Below, piece after piece: positions 8,042 to 16,581 of a stretch of DNA of 36,985 nt (positions are counted from its first letter, which is position 1; each line of letters begins with the position of its first letter). Source of the DNA: CAYYNP01 sp964472545 (GTDB lineage Bacteria > Planctomycetota > Planctomycetia > Pirellulales > Thermoguttaceae); contig CAYYNP010000064.1 in NCBI GenBank assembly GCA_964472545.1, positions 1-36,985 on the forward strand. The letters are read 5' to 3'. A program made the translations under genes and the position numbers. The notes under the pieces are model-generated. The model was given only the letters and a program-made list of their open reading frames with translations, had not been told where the DNA came from and searched no databases.

Positions 8042-8069
8042 ATTGTAGCCGTGGCCGTTGTGAAGTCAA
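8042..8069 (-). promoter_or_regulatory. Strong candidate promoter of YTV gene
   Basis: On the minus strand, TTGACT (8064-8069) and TACAAT (8042-8047) are separated by 16 bases. Each hexamer matches the housekeeping consensus at 5 of 6 positions. Predicted start of transcription is near 8035, with a leader of about 97 bases. This suits an abundant wall protein. Confidence 0.55.
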
Positions 8070-8246
8070 ACTAGCCCAGCACGCAAGAGCACTCTCAAAA
8101 CTCGGCGGAAATACTGACCCCCTCGCAGACGCAACATAAGCCCCACAGTTAGCTCGCGCCGCCGGTGGTAGTTGGCGAGCCGCCCCACGGATCGTAAGAT
8201 CGGAAGGCACGCACGGCCTCTTTTCTCGCGCCACAGGAGATGCTCC

Positions 8247-9854
8247 ATGCGATTTGTCCGCCTTGCCGTCGTGACGCCTTTGATTCTCGCCCTCTGCAAC
8301 GCGTCTGCCTCGGCGGCCGTGTTTCAGTACAAGACGTCCGTGATCACCGACCGGGGCGCACGCGACGCGTTCTTGTGGATTCCGCCGCAGGCACAGCGCG
8401 TACGGGGCGTGGTCATCGGCGGCATGACGTTGATGGAGCGCGAGTTCGCCAAAGACCCGATTATCCGCCGGGCGTGTGTCGAGCAGCAGTTGGCCATCGT
8501 TTTCCTGAAATGCGGCTTAGGATCGGTCGTCCCGCAAGACGTGCTCGACGACTTGGCCCGGGTTTCCGGCTACGGTGAACTCTCCGCGGCGCCGCTGTTC
8601 TTCGTCGGCCATTCGGCCGGCGGCCCTCCGGCGAAGGCATTGGCCACGAAGACGGCGACACGTTGCTTCGGCGTCGTGCAGTACCGCGGCGGCGCTGCGG
8701 GTGGCGACGAACCGGTTCCGCCCGGCGTGCCGGCGCTGATGATGATCGGGCAATTCGACGAGTTCGGCGGCACCATGCGCGACGCCGACGGCCGCGAGAC
8801 GTGGCAAGGCGGCCGCGACGCCATGGCGGCCTTTCGGGCAGCCGATCCGGGCAACCTCGGCAGCATCGTCGTCGAACCGGGGGCCGGACACTTCGCCTGG
8901 TCGAACCGCAACGCGGAGTACCTGGCGCTGTTCATCCGCAAGGCTGCCGCGGCACGAATCCCCATAGATGCCTCGTCCGACACCACACGCCCGACCGCGT
9001 TACGGGAGATCGACCGCACGGCCGGCTGGCTCACCGATCTCGCCATCGAGAAGCCCGGCCCATCGCAGCCGGCCCCTTACGGCGAGTACCGGGGCGACAG
9101 GGCGAAGGCGGCATGGCATTTCGATCGCCAGACGGCCGAGGCCACCGTGGCCTATCACGCCGGCGGCTTCGGCAAGCGAGACCAGTTCATCCAATGGAAC
9201 GATCCCTTTTGGGTCGACGCCGGCACGCGGTTCTTCTTCACCAAGCTTGCATGGGTCGGCGACGGGCAGACGATCGAAGTCCATCCGGTCTACGCCGACG
9301 TCTACCCTTCGCAACACAATGGCCGAGGGCCGCGCTGGCTCGACGCCGGCAAGCCAGTAGGCCGATCCGATGCGCCGATCCATCTTCGCCACGTCAGCGG
9401 ACCGGTCGTCGCCACGGGCCCCAACACGCTGCGGATCAAGTACGACAACTTGGCCCCGGCCACCGAAGGCTTGCGCGTGACCTTCATGGCCTACAGCGCC
9501 GGAAATCGCGCGTATCGCTACACGGAACAAGTCGGCATGATGCCCCGCGGCTTCAAGGGCCTTACCAGGGGCCAAGAGCAGACGATCACCTTTCCATCGA
9601 TCGGCAACCTGACGCCCGGCAGCCGCCCCGTGCCACTGAAAGCCATCAGCGACGCCAATCTGCCGGTCGAGTATTACGTAGCCTACGGCCCGGCGACGAT
9701 CGCCGGCGGCAAGCTGCAAATCGCCGAACTACCCGCCCGGGCCCGCTTCCCCATCGAAGTCAAAGTCGTCGCCTACCAATTCGGCCGCGGCATTGAGCCG
9801 TTGGTGCGAACGGCCGTGCCCGTCGAGCAGACGATTCCGATCGGGAAGCGGTAG
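8247..9854 (+). CDS. Secreted alpha/beta-hydrolase (esterase-like) with C-terminal extension
   Basis: Encodes 535 residues. The ATG at 8247 follows an AGGAG site and opens with a signal peptide (residues 1-23, ending in SASA). The N-terminal half is an alpha/beta-hydrolase: the nucleophile elbow GHSAGG lies near residue 122, an acid candidate is in the GQFDEFGG segment near 170, and the histidine is in PGAGHFAWSNRN near 213. After about residue 245 comes a different region of some 290 residues with beta-rich character (for example AEATVAYHAGGF, FWVDAGTRFFFTK, NTLRIKYDNLAPATEG). This part has no clear family. It could be a binding or substrate-shaping module. Likely periplasmic. An esterase on acylated polysaccharide is plausible given the neighbouring lyase and sulfatases, but that is inference. 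Confidence 0.85.
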   Translation: MRFVRLAVVTPLILALCNASASAAVFQYKTSVITDRGARDAFLWIPPQAQRVRGVVIGGMTLMEREFAKDPIIRRACVEQQLAIVFLKCGLGSVVPQDVLDDLARVSGYGELSAAPLFFVGHSAGGPPAKALATKTATRCFGVVQYRGGAAGGDEPVPPGVPALMMIGQFDEFGGTMRDADGRETWQGGRDAMAAFRAADPGNLGSIVVEPGAGHFAWSNRNAEYLALFIRKAAAARIPIDASSDTTRPTALREIDRTAGWLTDLAIEKPGPSQPAPYGEYRGDRAKAAWHFDRQTAEATVAYHAGGFGKRDQFIQWNDPFWVDAGTRFFFTKLAWVGDGQTIEVHPVYADVYPSQHNGRGPRWLDAGKPVGRSDAPIHLRHVSGPVVATGPNTLRIKYDNLAPATEGLRVTFMAYSAGNRAYRYTEQVGMMPRGFKGLTRGQEQTITFPSIGNLTPGSRPVPLKAISDANLPVEYYVAYGPATIAGGKLQIAELPARARFPIEVKVVAYQFGRGIEPLVRTAVPVEQTIPIGKR

Positions 9855-9980
9855 TCCGGGCCGTCGGAAGTTCGTCGCGTGCTTTGTCGCGTTTTCGCGT
9901 TTCAACGCCGGACACGTTGGCAAACTCGGCGGAAGCAAGCCCTGAAGTGTGACGTCAGATTCGATGTCTTCGGCCGCTGT

Positions 9981-12707
9981 CTATCTGTCGAGTCGGCATT
10001 CTACGGTTTCAGTCCCGGTGAGAGCAACGTCGGCACTTGCGGCCACCTTGCCGCCGCAGCGGAGTTCAACCCGCCACTTGCCCGGCCAGAGTCCGCCGAG
10101 CGTGTACGGGCGGCTGGTGAGGCCGTCGAACGCCACCACGGCTGCATCGGGAAACTCGAGCCGGCGGCCGAGCGAATCGACGGCGAGCAATTCGAGTTGC
10201 ACGTCCCGCTCTGCGGCGTCGACGGGCAGCGGACGCCGCAGTGTATACCGCACTCGAATCGTCCCGCCCGGCTGCCAGGCGGGCATCTTCACCGTGGTCA
10301 CTTGTTTCTCTCTCACGCGTACGTTGGCCCGCCGGCACCAGTGGGCGTCGCGGTGGATCGTCACGCCGAAAACGCCGGGCGGATGATAGGTGGCCCGGAG
10401 GAAGCGACTCACGCGTGCCAACGTCTGCCGCTGCGAATCGATCGTGAAGAGCGAAATCGGGCCGTCCGCTTCGGGCAGACCATCCGTCACCGCAACCAGC
10501 GAACAGGCCGACAACGGCACCTGCACCGGCGGCATGCCCGGCCGCGTGTCGACGTCTTGGTGCAACAGCGGGTGGTTCGGCGCGTCGTGCCTAAGATGGG
10601 CGGCAATCCGCCAGTGCCCCGGAGTCACGTCGCGCAGGCCATCGCCCGGCGAGCAGGGGCCGTCATCCGGCGGCGTGAGGCGGAAGTACACGCCCGACGA
10701 CACACTCTCCAAATGTCGCACGTGCGGCGCTAGCCCTTCGCCGCGATCGACGTATCCCACTCCAGCGAGACGGGCCTGTGGTGAGCCATCGCCGACCTGC
10801 GTCACCACCGGAACGTCCCAGTCGCCCGACGGATCGAACATGCGGATCTCGGTGACCTGCCCCGGCAGCACGCGGGCACGGCGCGCGTGAACCTTGAGGA
10901 AGTTGGGGGTGTCCTGCACCCACACCGTGGCCCAACCGGCCGGAACGTGTCTGATCGTGAAACGCCCGCTACGGTCGGTGATGAAAGAGAGCGGCCCGAA
11001 CGCGTGAAACGGGCCGCTGTTCTTGCTCACCGACACGCTCCCGGTCTTGAACGGCCACGGCTCTCGCCGATCACCCTTGGCGCGGTAGATCCTCCCGGTG
11101 ATCGTCCCGCATTCCGGCAGACGAATTGGGGCAAGCACGGTCGGCTCGGCACCTTCGACCACCGGTACGAGGCGGCAGAACCGCAGCGGCCCGACGTCTA
11201 TCGTCGCGACGTAGACCCGCCCGGCAACGACGTTGGCAAAGCGGAACGCACCGTTTCGATCGGGCACGGTCTTGTGCGTGAAGAACTCCTGCCGGTACGA
11301 CTCAGAACCCCAATCCCACATCTTCACAACGTGTTGTGGCAACATAGGCTTCAGCGTGACCGACACATCTTCCAGAGGCTCATTGCCAGCCTCGATTCGT
11401 CCCATAACGTCTTGGCCGGAGCGCAGCCGCAACTGCACGATGCCCGGCGGATCGTCCGGAGCGATCCACGTCTCGGCCGTCGCGTGGTCCGGAGTGCGGA
11501 CGCCGATCCAGAGTTCCGTGTACTCGTCGCGCTCGTCGGCAAACCAAGTGTCGGCGAACTCGCATTCCTCATGCGCCTTCTCACCCAACGCAATCGGGTA
11601 CCGCCCGTCTGGAGAGCGAACCTGGTAATCGTTACACATGAAGCCTTCCGGCGTACGCCCCGGCCCGACGCTCAGATCGTAATGTGGCGCAGGGCGACCC
11701 GAGGCATCACGCACGCTAACCACAAACCGGCAACTGGGCCACATCTCGACGCGGAGCGGATCGACCTTCCACGTCTCGGCCCGCCGGATCGTGCTCACTC
11801 GTCCGGAGCGGACAAACGCCAGGTGGCGGTCGTGGATCGCCTCAATGCTGAATCGGCCTTGCCCGTCGGTCTTGGCTTCCATGCCCGAAGGGTCGACCAC
11901 GCGCACGTCGGCCAGCGGACGTTTGTCGTCGGCCCCGACCACCACGCCGCTGACCGTTTCTCGCGACTTCGGAATCAACTCCCAGACGTCGGAGCCGTCG
12001 TACTCATCAGGGTTCGAGGTCTGCCAACGCAACTCGAGGTAACCTGCGTGCCGCAAGACGAACTCACCACCGGACAAGATGTCGAACTCGAAGCGGCCCC
12101 GGGCGTCGGTCTTCCCTACCGGCTCGCCGCGGGCCCGAAAAGGAGAGAGTGGCGACCCTAGTGGCATCATGGTCAACGACCCCACGACGGGCAGCGGCGC
12201 TTGCACGAAGCGATGAGCCGTTGCCCCCGCAATCGGCTGCTTTGTCTTGGCGTTGCGCACAACGCCTCGAACGCGCACGGCCCGCATCAACTCCATCCGC
12301 AAGCCGCGATCGGCCGTGTCGGCGTCAAGTTGAAAACACCGCTCCGTTTCCGCAGTCCGGATTCCGAGATAGCCGGGTGCGATAATCGAGACCGACACCC
12401 GCGCCGTTGCGGGGACATCGGGGATTTCCACCGTACCGTCCTCGGCCGCCACCTTCCGCCACACCGCGTGATGCACGGCCCGCCTCCGCGGCCCCTCGCC
12501 ATGGGCCGCCGTCACTCCGTAACGAAAGCGGAACTTCGTGACCGGCCGCTCCGTACCCGATTCGACCACGACCAGCCTGACGGGCTCCAGCGTCGCCGGC
12601 GGCGGTGCCTTGCCGCCCGCCGCCTGGTACCCAAGCACCAGCCCCGGCATCAGAATCAGGAGCAAGAGACTGCCACAGCCCGCCCAGGCGAATCGACATC
12701 GTGGCAT
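9981..12707 (-). CDS. Secreted protein with repeated carboxypeptidase-regulatory-like domains
   Basis: Encodes 908 residues. The start at 12707 follows a GGAGGG site and begins with a signal peptide (residues about 8-27, hydrophobic LLLLILMPGLVLG). Several beta-sandwich repeats of the carboxypeptidase-regulatory-like type are visible: RVRGVVRNAKTKQPIAGA, SGVVVGADDKRPLADVRV followed by KTDGQGRFSIEAI, MGRIEAGNEPLEDVSV followed by DRNGAFRFANV, and ITGRIYRAKG followed by TDRSGRFTIRHVPAG. These folds are common in surface and envelope proteins and do not themselves catalyse. No enzyme domain is seen, and there is no obvious anchor at the C-terminus. The function is likely adhesion, binding or structural at the surface. 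It stands alone downstream of the sulfatase with a 344-base gap. Confidence 0.85.
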   Translation of the reverse strand: MPRCRFAWAGCGSLLLLILMPGLVLGYQAAGGKAPPPATLEPVRLVVVESGTERPVTKFRFRYGVTAAHGEGPRRRAVHHAVWRKVAAEDGTVEIPDVPATARVSVSIIAPGYLGIRTAETERCFQLDADTADRGLRMELMRAVRVRGVVRNAKTKQPIAGATAHRFVQAPLPVVGSLTMMPLGSPLSPFRARGEPVGKTDARGRFEFDILSGGEFVLRHAGYLELRWQTSNPDEYDGSDVWELIPKSRETVSGVVVGADDKRPLADVRVVDPSGMEAKTDGQGRFSIEAIHDRHLAFVRSGRVSTIRRAETWKVDPLRVEMWPSCRFVVSVRDASGRPAPHYDLSVGPGRTPEGFMCNDYQVRSPDGRYPIALGEKAHEECEFADTWFADERDEYTELWIGVRTPDHATAETWIAPDDPPGIVQLRLRSGQDVMGRIEAGNEPLEDVSVTLKPMLPQHVVKMWDWGSESYRQEFFTHKTVPDRNGAFRFANVVAGRVYVATIDVGPLRFCRLVPVVEGAEPTVLAPIRLPECGTITGRIYRAKGDRREPWPFKTGSVSVSKNSGPFHAFGPLSFITDRSGRFTIRHVPAGWATVWVQDTPNFLKVHARRARVLPGQVTEIRMFDPSGDWDVPVVTQVGDGSPQARLAGVGYVDRGEGLAPHVRHLESVSSGVYFRLTPPDDGPCSPGDGLRDVTPGHWRIAAHLRHDAPNHPLLHQDVDTRPGMPPVQVPLSACSLVAVTDGLPEADGPISLFTIDSQRQTLARVSRFLRATYHPPGVFGVTIHRDAHWCRRANVRVREKQVTTVKMPAWQPGGTIRVRYTLRRPLPVDAAERDVQLELLAVDSLGRRLEFPDAAVVAFDGLTSRPYTLGGLWPGKWRVELRCGGKVAASADVALTGTETVECRLDR

Positions 12708-13051
12708 CGAAATACCCTCCCTCTCACACGCGCTCGCGAGACCGAGTCTGCTGCGGATCCGGGCCATCTCGTCCTAACCCCTAAACAGCGCAGCACCAAC
12801 CGTCATTGAGAGCCCAGCCTGCTCTACGGATAGCGGGGCAATTCCGTTCGTCAAATCGGCAAAAGAGCGGTTTCCGCCTGCCACGAGTGACGGCGAGAGG
12901 GCCCATGGCGGCAATACCGGACAACGACCACGCCCGATGTTCGCATATACAGTCTACCGGAATCACTCGTCCCTCACTTCGGTACGCAAACTCGCCACGA
13001 GAATCGTGGGTTCATCAGTCCGCTCGGGTTGGAGCCTTGGCGCGTGGCGGC
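12708..13051. other. Intergenic region, 344 bases
   Basis: No convincing gene. It holds the ribosome binding site of the gene ending at 9981 and a candidate minus-strand promoter: TTGACG (12849-12854) and TATCCG (12827-12832) 16 bases apart, about 115 bases from the start codon. No rho-independent terminator with a T run was seen for the upstream sulfatase. Confidence 0.6.
12827..12854 (-). promoter_or_regulatory. Candidate promoter of regulatory-like repeat protein gene
   Basis: Minus-strand TTGACG (12849-12854), 16-base spacer, TATCCG (12827-12832). The -10 box is a modest match. It would allow transcription of the 9981-12707 gene independent of the sulfatase. Confidence 0.3.
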
Positions 13052-14830
13052 CTACTTCTGCCAAACGAATGCCGGCACGGCAGAAAACGCCGGGATCGCG
13101 CTGCGATCGTTGGCCAGCGGCCTGCCCGGCGTGCTGCGGCCGGACTCCACTTGGGCGTGAAACAAGGCTCCCAGTTCGCGGATCTTCTCGGGGTGTTGTT
13201 CGGAAAGGTCGGTCGTCTCGGCGGGATCCGTGGCCAGGTTGAAGAGTTGCACGAACGCCGGGCGAAGCAGTTCCTCGCGGCTGCGCGGCCGCTTGCCGTA
13301 GGTTTCCACGGCCTGTTTCCATGCTTGCCGGCAGCCGGGCGCGATCAGCCAGCGGTCTTCGCAGCCGCTGCCCGGGCAGAACGTCAGCTTCCAGTCGCCC
13401 GAGCGGATGGCCCTGCCGCGGGTCGATTGGACGATGATCGACGTGCGTGGCGGCGCCGCGGCGGCGTCGCGAAGCAGCGGCAGCATGCTGATCGAATCCG
13501 GCCCCTGCTTCTCGGTCAGGTCGACGCCCGCCACGTCGGCCAGCGTTGCCGTCAGGTCGTGTAGCCCGATGAGTCGGTCGCACGTCGCATCGGTTTCGAC
13601 GACGCCCGGCCAGCGAACCACGAACGGCACGCGAAAACCGCCCTCGTAGACCGAGAACTTGTAGCCGCGAAACGGCCCGCTGGCGTAGTGCCCCTCTTTC
13701 TCCAACTCCTTGAGTTGTCCGTCGGTTGCCTTGCGATTGCGGCCGGCGTACGGTGCCGCACCGTGATCCGACGTGGCGATCACCAGCGTATTGCCTTGAA
13801 GGCCGTGTGCCTCCAGCGCCGCCAACATGCGGCCCACGCAATGATCCGTTTCCATGACGAAATCGCCATAGACGCCGAGGCGGCTCTTGCCCTCGAAGGC
13901 GGCACTCGGGCTCAGCGGCGTGTGCGGTGCGGTCAGGGCCAGATACAAGAAGAACGGGCGGCCGCGCCGCGCCTCGACGGCACGCCGGGCAATGAACCGC
14001 TCCGCCTCGCCGCAAAAGGTATCGAGCACCTCGAAGTCCTGGAAATCCTCGGCCGCCGGGCCGATGCGGTTGAAAGCGCTCCAGCCCTTCTTGGCCGTCA
14101 CCTTGCCGACCCAGCGATTACTCCGCACGTAGGCATACGGGTACATATCCAGCGAGCCCGGCAGGATGAAGCTGTCGTCGAAACCGTATTGCGGCGGGCC
14201 GATCTTCAGGGGCTTCGCGTAATCGACGTTGTCGATTCCCTGGGGCTTTCCGTCGGTAGTTTGCATCAACGTGCCCAGATGCCACTTGCCGACGTAGCCG
14301 GTGTGGTAGCCGGCCGTCTTGAGCATGGTGGCCACCGTATGCTGGCCGGGCGGCAATCGCGTCCCCAGAAAGCCCCAGGGCCCGCCGGGACCGGCATGGC
14401 CGAACCGCCACGCGTAGCGTCCGGTCATGATGCCGATCCGCGAGGGGACGCAGACGGAACCGATCGACAGCGCGTTGGTAAATCGCATCCCCTCGCGGGC
14501 CAGTCGGTCGAAGTGCGGCGTGTCGATCCGGCAGCGTTGGCCGCCGAAACAGTTCACGTCGCCGTAGCCGAGATCGTCGGCGAGGATGAAGACCACGTTC
14601 GGCCGCGCCGCTTCCGCCGCGCCGGCCGACGGCAGCCACGCGAGCAGAACGAGGCCAATCAGGGTCTGTAGGGAAACGGCTGCCCGGTGGCTGGCGGCTG
14701 AGCGCTGCGTAGCCCCAGATCCCTCGAGATTCTGGGGCACCGCTGCGTTTCGCCCCAGCCACCCTGCCACGATGACGTGTCTTACGGAAGTGTCCAGACG
14801 GGCAACGGCACGACGATGGCGGGGTTTCAT
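13052..14830 (-). CDS. Secreted type I (formylglycine) sulfatase
   Basis: Encodes 592 residues from the ATG at 14830, which has GGAG 6 bases upstream; another in-frame ATG lies at 14842. The hydrophobic signal core (SLQTLIGLVLLAWL) starts unusually late, near residue 53. The mature domain begins RPNVVFILADDLGYGD, with metal-binding Asp pair at 85-86. Cys127 in CVPSRIGIMTGR is the site converted to formylglycine. Other sulfatase signatures follow: GYVGKWHLG, LALTAPHTPL, ATSDHGAAPY and the C-terminal YEGGFRVPFVVRWPG. It hydrolyses sulfate esters, probably on a carbohydrate, in the periplasm. It lies 22 bases downstream of glycerol kinase and may be co-transcribed with it. The first 50 codons contain a palindromic insertion, described separately. 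Confidence 0.93.
   Translation of the reverse strand: MKPRHRRAVARLDTSVRHVIVAGWLGRNAAVPQNLEGSGATQRSAASHRAAVSLQTLIGLVLLAWLPSAGAAEAARPNVVFILADDLGYGDVNCFGGQRCRIDTPHFDRLAREGMRFTNALSIGSVCVPSRIGIMTGRYAWRFGHAGPGGPWGFLGTRLPPGQHTVATMLKTAGYHTGYVGKWHLGTLMQTTDGKPQGIDNVDYAKPLKIGPPQYGFDDSFILPGSLDMYPYAYVRSNRWVGKVTAKKGWSAFNRIGPAAEDFQDFEVLDTFCGEAERFIARRAVEARRGRPFFLYLALTAPHTPLSPSAAFEGKSRLGVYGDFVMETDHCVGRMLAALEAHGLQGNTLVIATSDHGAAPYAGRNRKATDGQLKELEKEGHYASGPFRGYKFSVYEGGFRVPFVVRWPGVVETDATCDRLIGLHDLTATLADVAGVDLTEKQGPDSISMLPLLRDAAAAPPRTSIIVQSTRGRAIRSGDWKLTFCPGSGCEDRWLIAPGCRQAWKQAVETYGKRPRSREELLRPAFVQLFNLATDPAETTDLSEQHPEKIRELGALFHAQVESGRSTPGRPLANDRSAIPAFSAVPAFVWQK
14680..14768. repeat. Palindromic element inserted in frame in the sulfatase N-terminus
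   Basis: Outer arms GGTGGCTGG (14686-14694) and CCAGCCACC (14755-14763) enclose inner arms GCCCCAGA (14712-14719) and TCTGGGGC (14731-14738), with the palindrome CTCGAG in the loop. The two halves are imperfect reverse complements over about 34 bases each. The pentamer GGCAG (minus strand) flanks the unit at 14764-14768 and 14680-14684, as a 5-base target duplication would. Removing 78 bases (palindrome) or 84 bases (element plus one duplication) leaves the reading frame intact. Confidence 0.7.
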
Positions 14831-14852
14831 CCGGGGCTCCATCTCTTAGAGA

Positions 14853-16355
14853 TCAGGACCGGTCGCTCTCTTCCCAATCCAGCGATCGGGCGACCGCGGC
14901 TTGCCAACGGGCGTAGAGAATTTGGCGTTGTGGCTGGGCCAACTCGGGTGCGAACTCGCGGTCCAGGGCCCAATTCTCGGCAACGTCGGCCGTGTCGGCC
15001 CAATAGCCGACGGCCAGGCCGGCCAAATAGGCGGCGCCCAACGCGGTGGTCTCCGCCACCACCGGCCGGCGGACGCGGACGCCCAGCAGGTCCGACTGGA
15101 ATTGCAGCAGCGGATCGTTCAGCGAGGCGCCGCCGTCGACCTTCAGTTCGGCCAATTCGACACCGGCGTCCTTCTGCATCGCGTCGAGCACGTCGCGGGT
15201 TTGATAGGCCATCGATTCGACGGCCGCCCGGGCGACGTGGCCGGCCGTGGTGCCGCGGGTGATGCCGAGGATCGTGCCCCGGGCGTAAGCGTTCCAGTGT
15301 GGCGCGCCGAGGCCCACGAACGCCGGCACGAGATAAACGCCGCCGGAGTCCGACACGGTGGCCGCCAGGCGCTCGACGTCGGCCGAGGTTTCGATCAGCC
15401 CCAGCCCGTCGCGGAGCCACTGCACCACGGCCCCGGCAATGAACACCGAGCCCTCCAAGCAATACGTGATCCGGCCGTCGAGTCCCCAGCCGATCGTGGT
15501 CAACAGGTTGTTCTCCGAGCGGACCGGGGCTTCGCCGGTGTTCATCAACATGAAGCAGCCGGTGCCGTAGGTGTTCTTGGCCGTGCCGGGCTCGAAACAC
15601 GCCTGGCCGAACGTGGCCGCCTGCTGATCGCCGACGGCACCGGCAATCGGGATCGGCGCGCCGAACCACTGCGGATCGGTCTGCCCATAGACCTCGCTCG
15701 ATGGGCGAACCTCCGGCAGCATGGCCCGGGGGACATCGAGAATCTCGAGCAACTCGTCGTCCCAATCGAGCGTGTGGATGTCGTAGATCAGCGTGCGGCT
15801 GGCGTTGCTGTAGTCGGTGACGTGGCACTTGCCGCCGGTGAGCCGCCAAATGAGCCACGTGTCGACGGTACCGAAGAGGATTTCGCCCTGCTCGGCCCGG
15901 GCACGCAGGCCGTCGTGGGTATCTAACAGATGCTTGATCTTCGTGCCGGAGAAGTACGCGTCGACGACCAGCCCGGTCTTGCGGCGGAAGGTCTCCTCGA
16001 GCCCGTCGGCCTTGAGCCGGTCGCAGATGGCGGCGCTGGCCCGGCTCTGCCAGACGATCGCGTTGGCCACGGGGCGTCCGGTGTTCCGGTCCCAGAGGAT
16101 GGTCGTTTCGCGCTGATTGGTCACGCCGATGGCCGCCACGTCGGCGGCGCTGATCGACGCCCGCTCGAGGGCCGCCCGGGCCACCTTCAGTTGCGTGCCC
16201 CAAATGGCCTCCGGGTCGTGTTCGACCAATCCCGGCGCCGGAAGGATCTGCTCGAACTCCACCTGGGCCGAAGCCACGATGTGTCCGTCGCGGGCGAAGA
16301 CGATCGCCCGGCTAGACGTGGTTCCCTGATCCAGAGCGAGCACGAACTGGGGCAT
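14853..16355 (-). CDS. glpK: Glycerol kinase
   Basis: Encodes 500 residues, the normal length for the family. The start at 16355 follows a GGAGG site; longer in-frame readings upstream have no conserved sequence. It phosphorylates glycerol to glycerol 3-phosphate with ATP in the cytoplasm. Visible family motifs: LDQGTTSSRAIVF (residues 7-19), GVTNQRETTILWDRNTGRP, DTWLIWRLTGG, SNASRTLIYDI, GDQQAATFGQACFEPG, AGAVVQWLRDGL and DGGASLNDPLLQFQSDLL. No glycerol facilitator or glycerol 3-phosphate dehydrogenase lies nearby. The sulfatase follows after 22 bases, so a shared transcript is likely. A related FGGY sugar kinase is unlikely given the full motif set. Confidence 0.97.
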   Translation of the reverse strand: MPQFVLALDQGTTSSRAIVFARDGHIVASAQVEFEQILPAPGLVEHDPEAIWGTQLKVARAALERASISAADVAAIGVTNQRETTILWDRNTGRPVANAIVWQSRASAAICDRLKADGLEETFRRKTGLVVDAYFSGTKIKHLLDTHDGLRARAEQGEILFGTVDTWLIWRLTGGKCHVTDYSNASRTLIYDIHTLDWDDELLEILDVPRAMLPEVRPSSEVYGQTDPQWFGAPIPIAGAVGDQQAATFGQACFEPGTAKNTYGTGCFMLMNTGEAPVRSENNLLTTIGWGLDGRITYCLEGSVFIAGAVVQWLRDGLGLIETSADVERLAATVSDSGGVYLVPAFVGLGAPHWNAYARGTILGITRGTTAGHVARAAVESMAYQTRDVLDAMQKDAGVELAELKVDGGASLNDPLLQFQSDLLGVRVRRPVVAETTALGAAYLAGLAVGYWADTADVAENWALDREFAPELAQPQRQILYARWQAAVARSLDWEESDRS

Positions 16356-16392
16356 TGAAACGGCCTCCGAAACAGGAATGTTGACCTGCGGC

Positions 16393-16421
16393 AGTCTACT
16401 GGGGGGAACAACCGCCCACAA
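16393..16421 (-). promoter_or_regulatory. Candidate glpK promoter
   Basis: Minus-strand TTGTGG (16416-16421), 17-base spacer, TAGACT (16393-16398). Predicted transcription start is near 16386 with a 30-base leader carrying the GGAGG site. Confidence 0.4.
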
Positions 16422-16518
16422 GCTACCCCTTTTGGGCGGGGAACCGCCGAAGTGGCGTCGTAGCCTCAGCCCCAAAAGTGCTCGATAACGTAACCAAGCA
16501 TCTGCGGCGGGGTTTAGT

Positions 16519-16524
16519 TATAAT
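16519..16524 (+). promoter_or_regulatory. Candidate -10 box of the pilMN/pilOP operon
   Basis: A perfect TATAAT at 16519-16524, 57 bases before the start codon at 16582, in an otherwise GC-rich region. No good -35 hexamer was found at the right distance, so an activator or an alternative contact may be needed. Confidence 0.4.
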
Positions 16525-16581
16525 GGTAAGCTGGCTTCTGCGATCCCGCCCTGCCCCTAGACCCCCAAACTTTACGGAACC

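Noticed and set aside
6520..8139. 539-codon plus-strand open frame
   Set aside because: It overlaps the end of the TOPRIM-like gene and the YTV gene antisense, and is a His/Arg/Leu-rich shadow.
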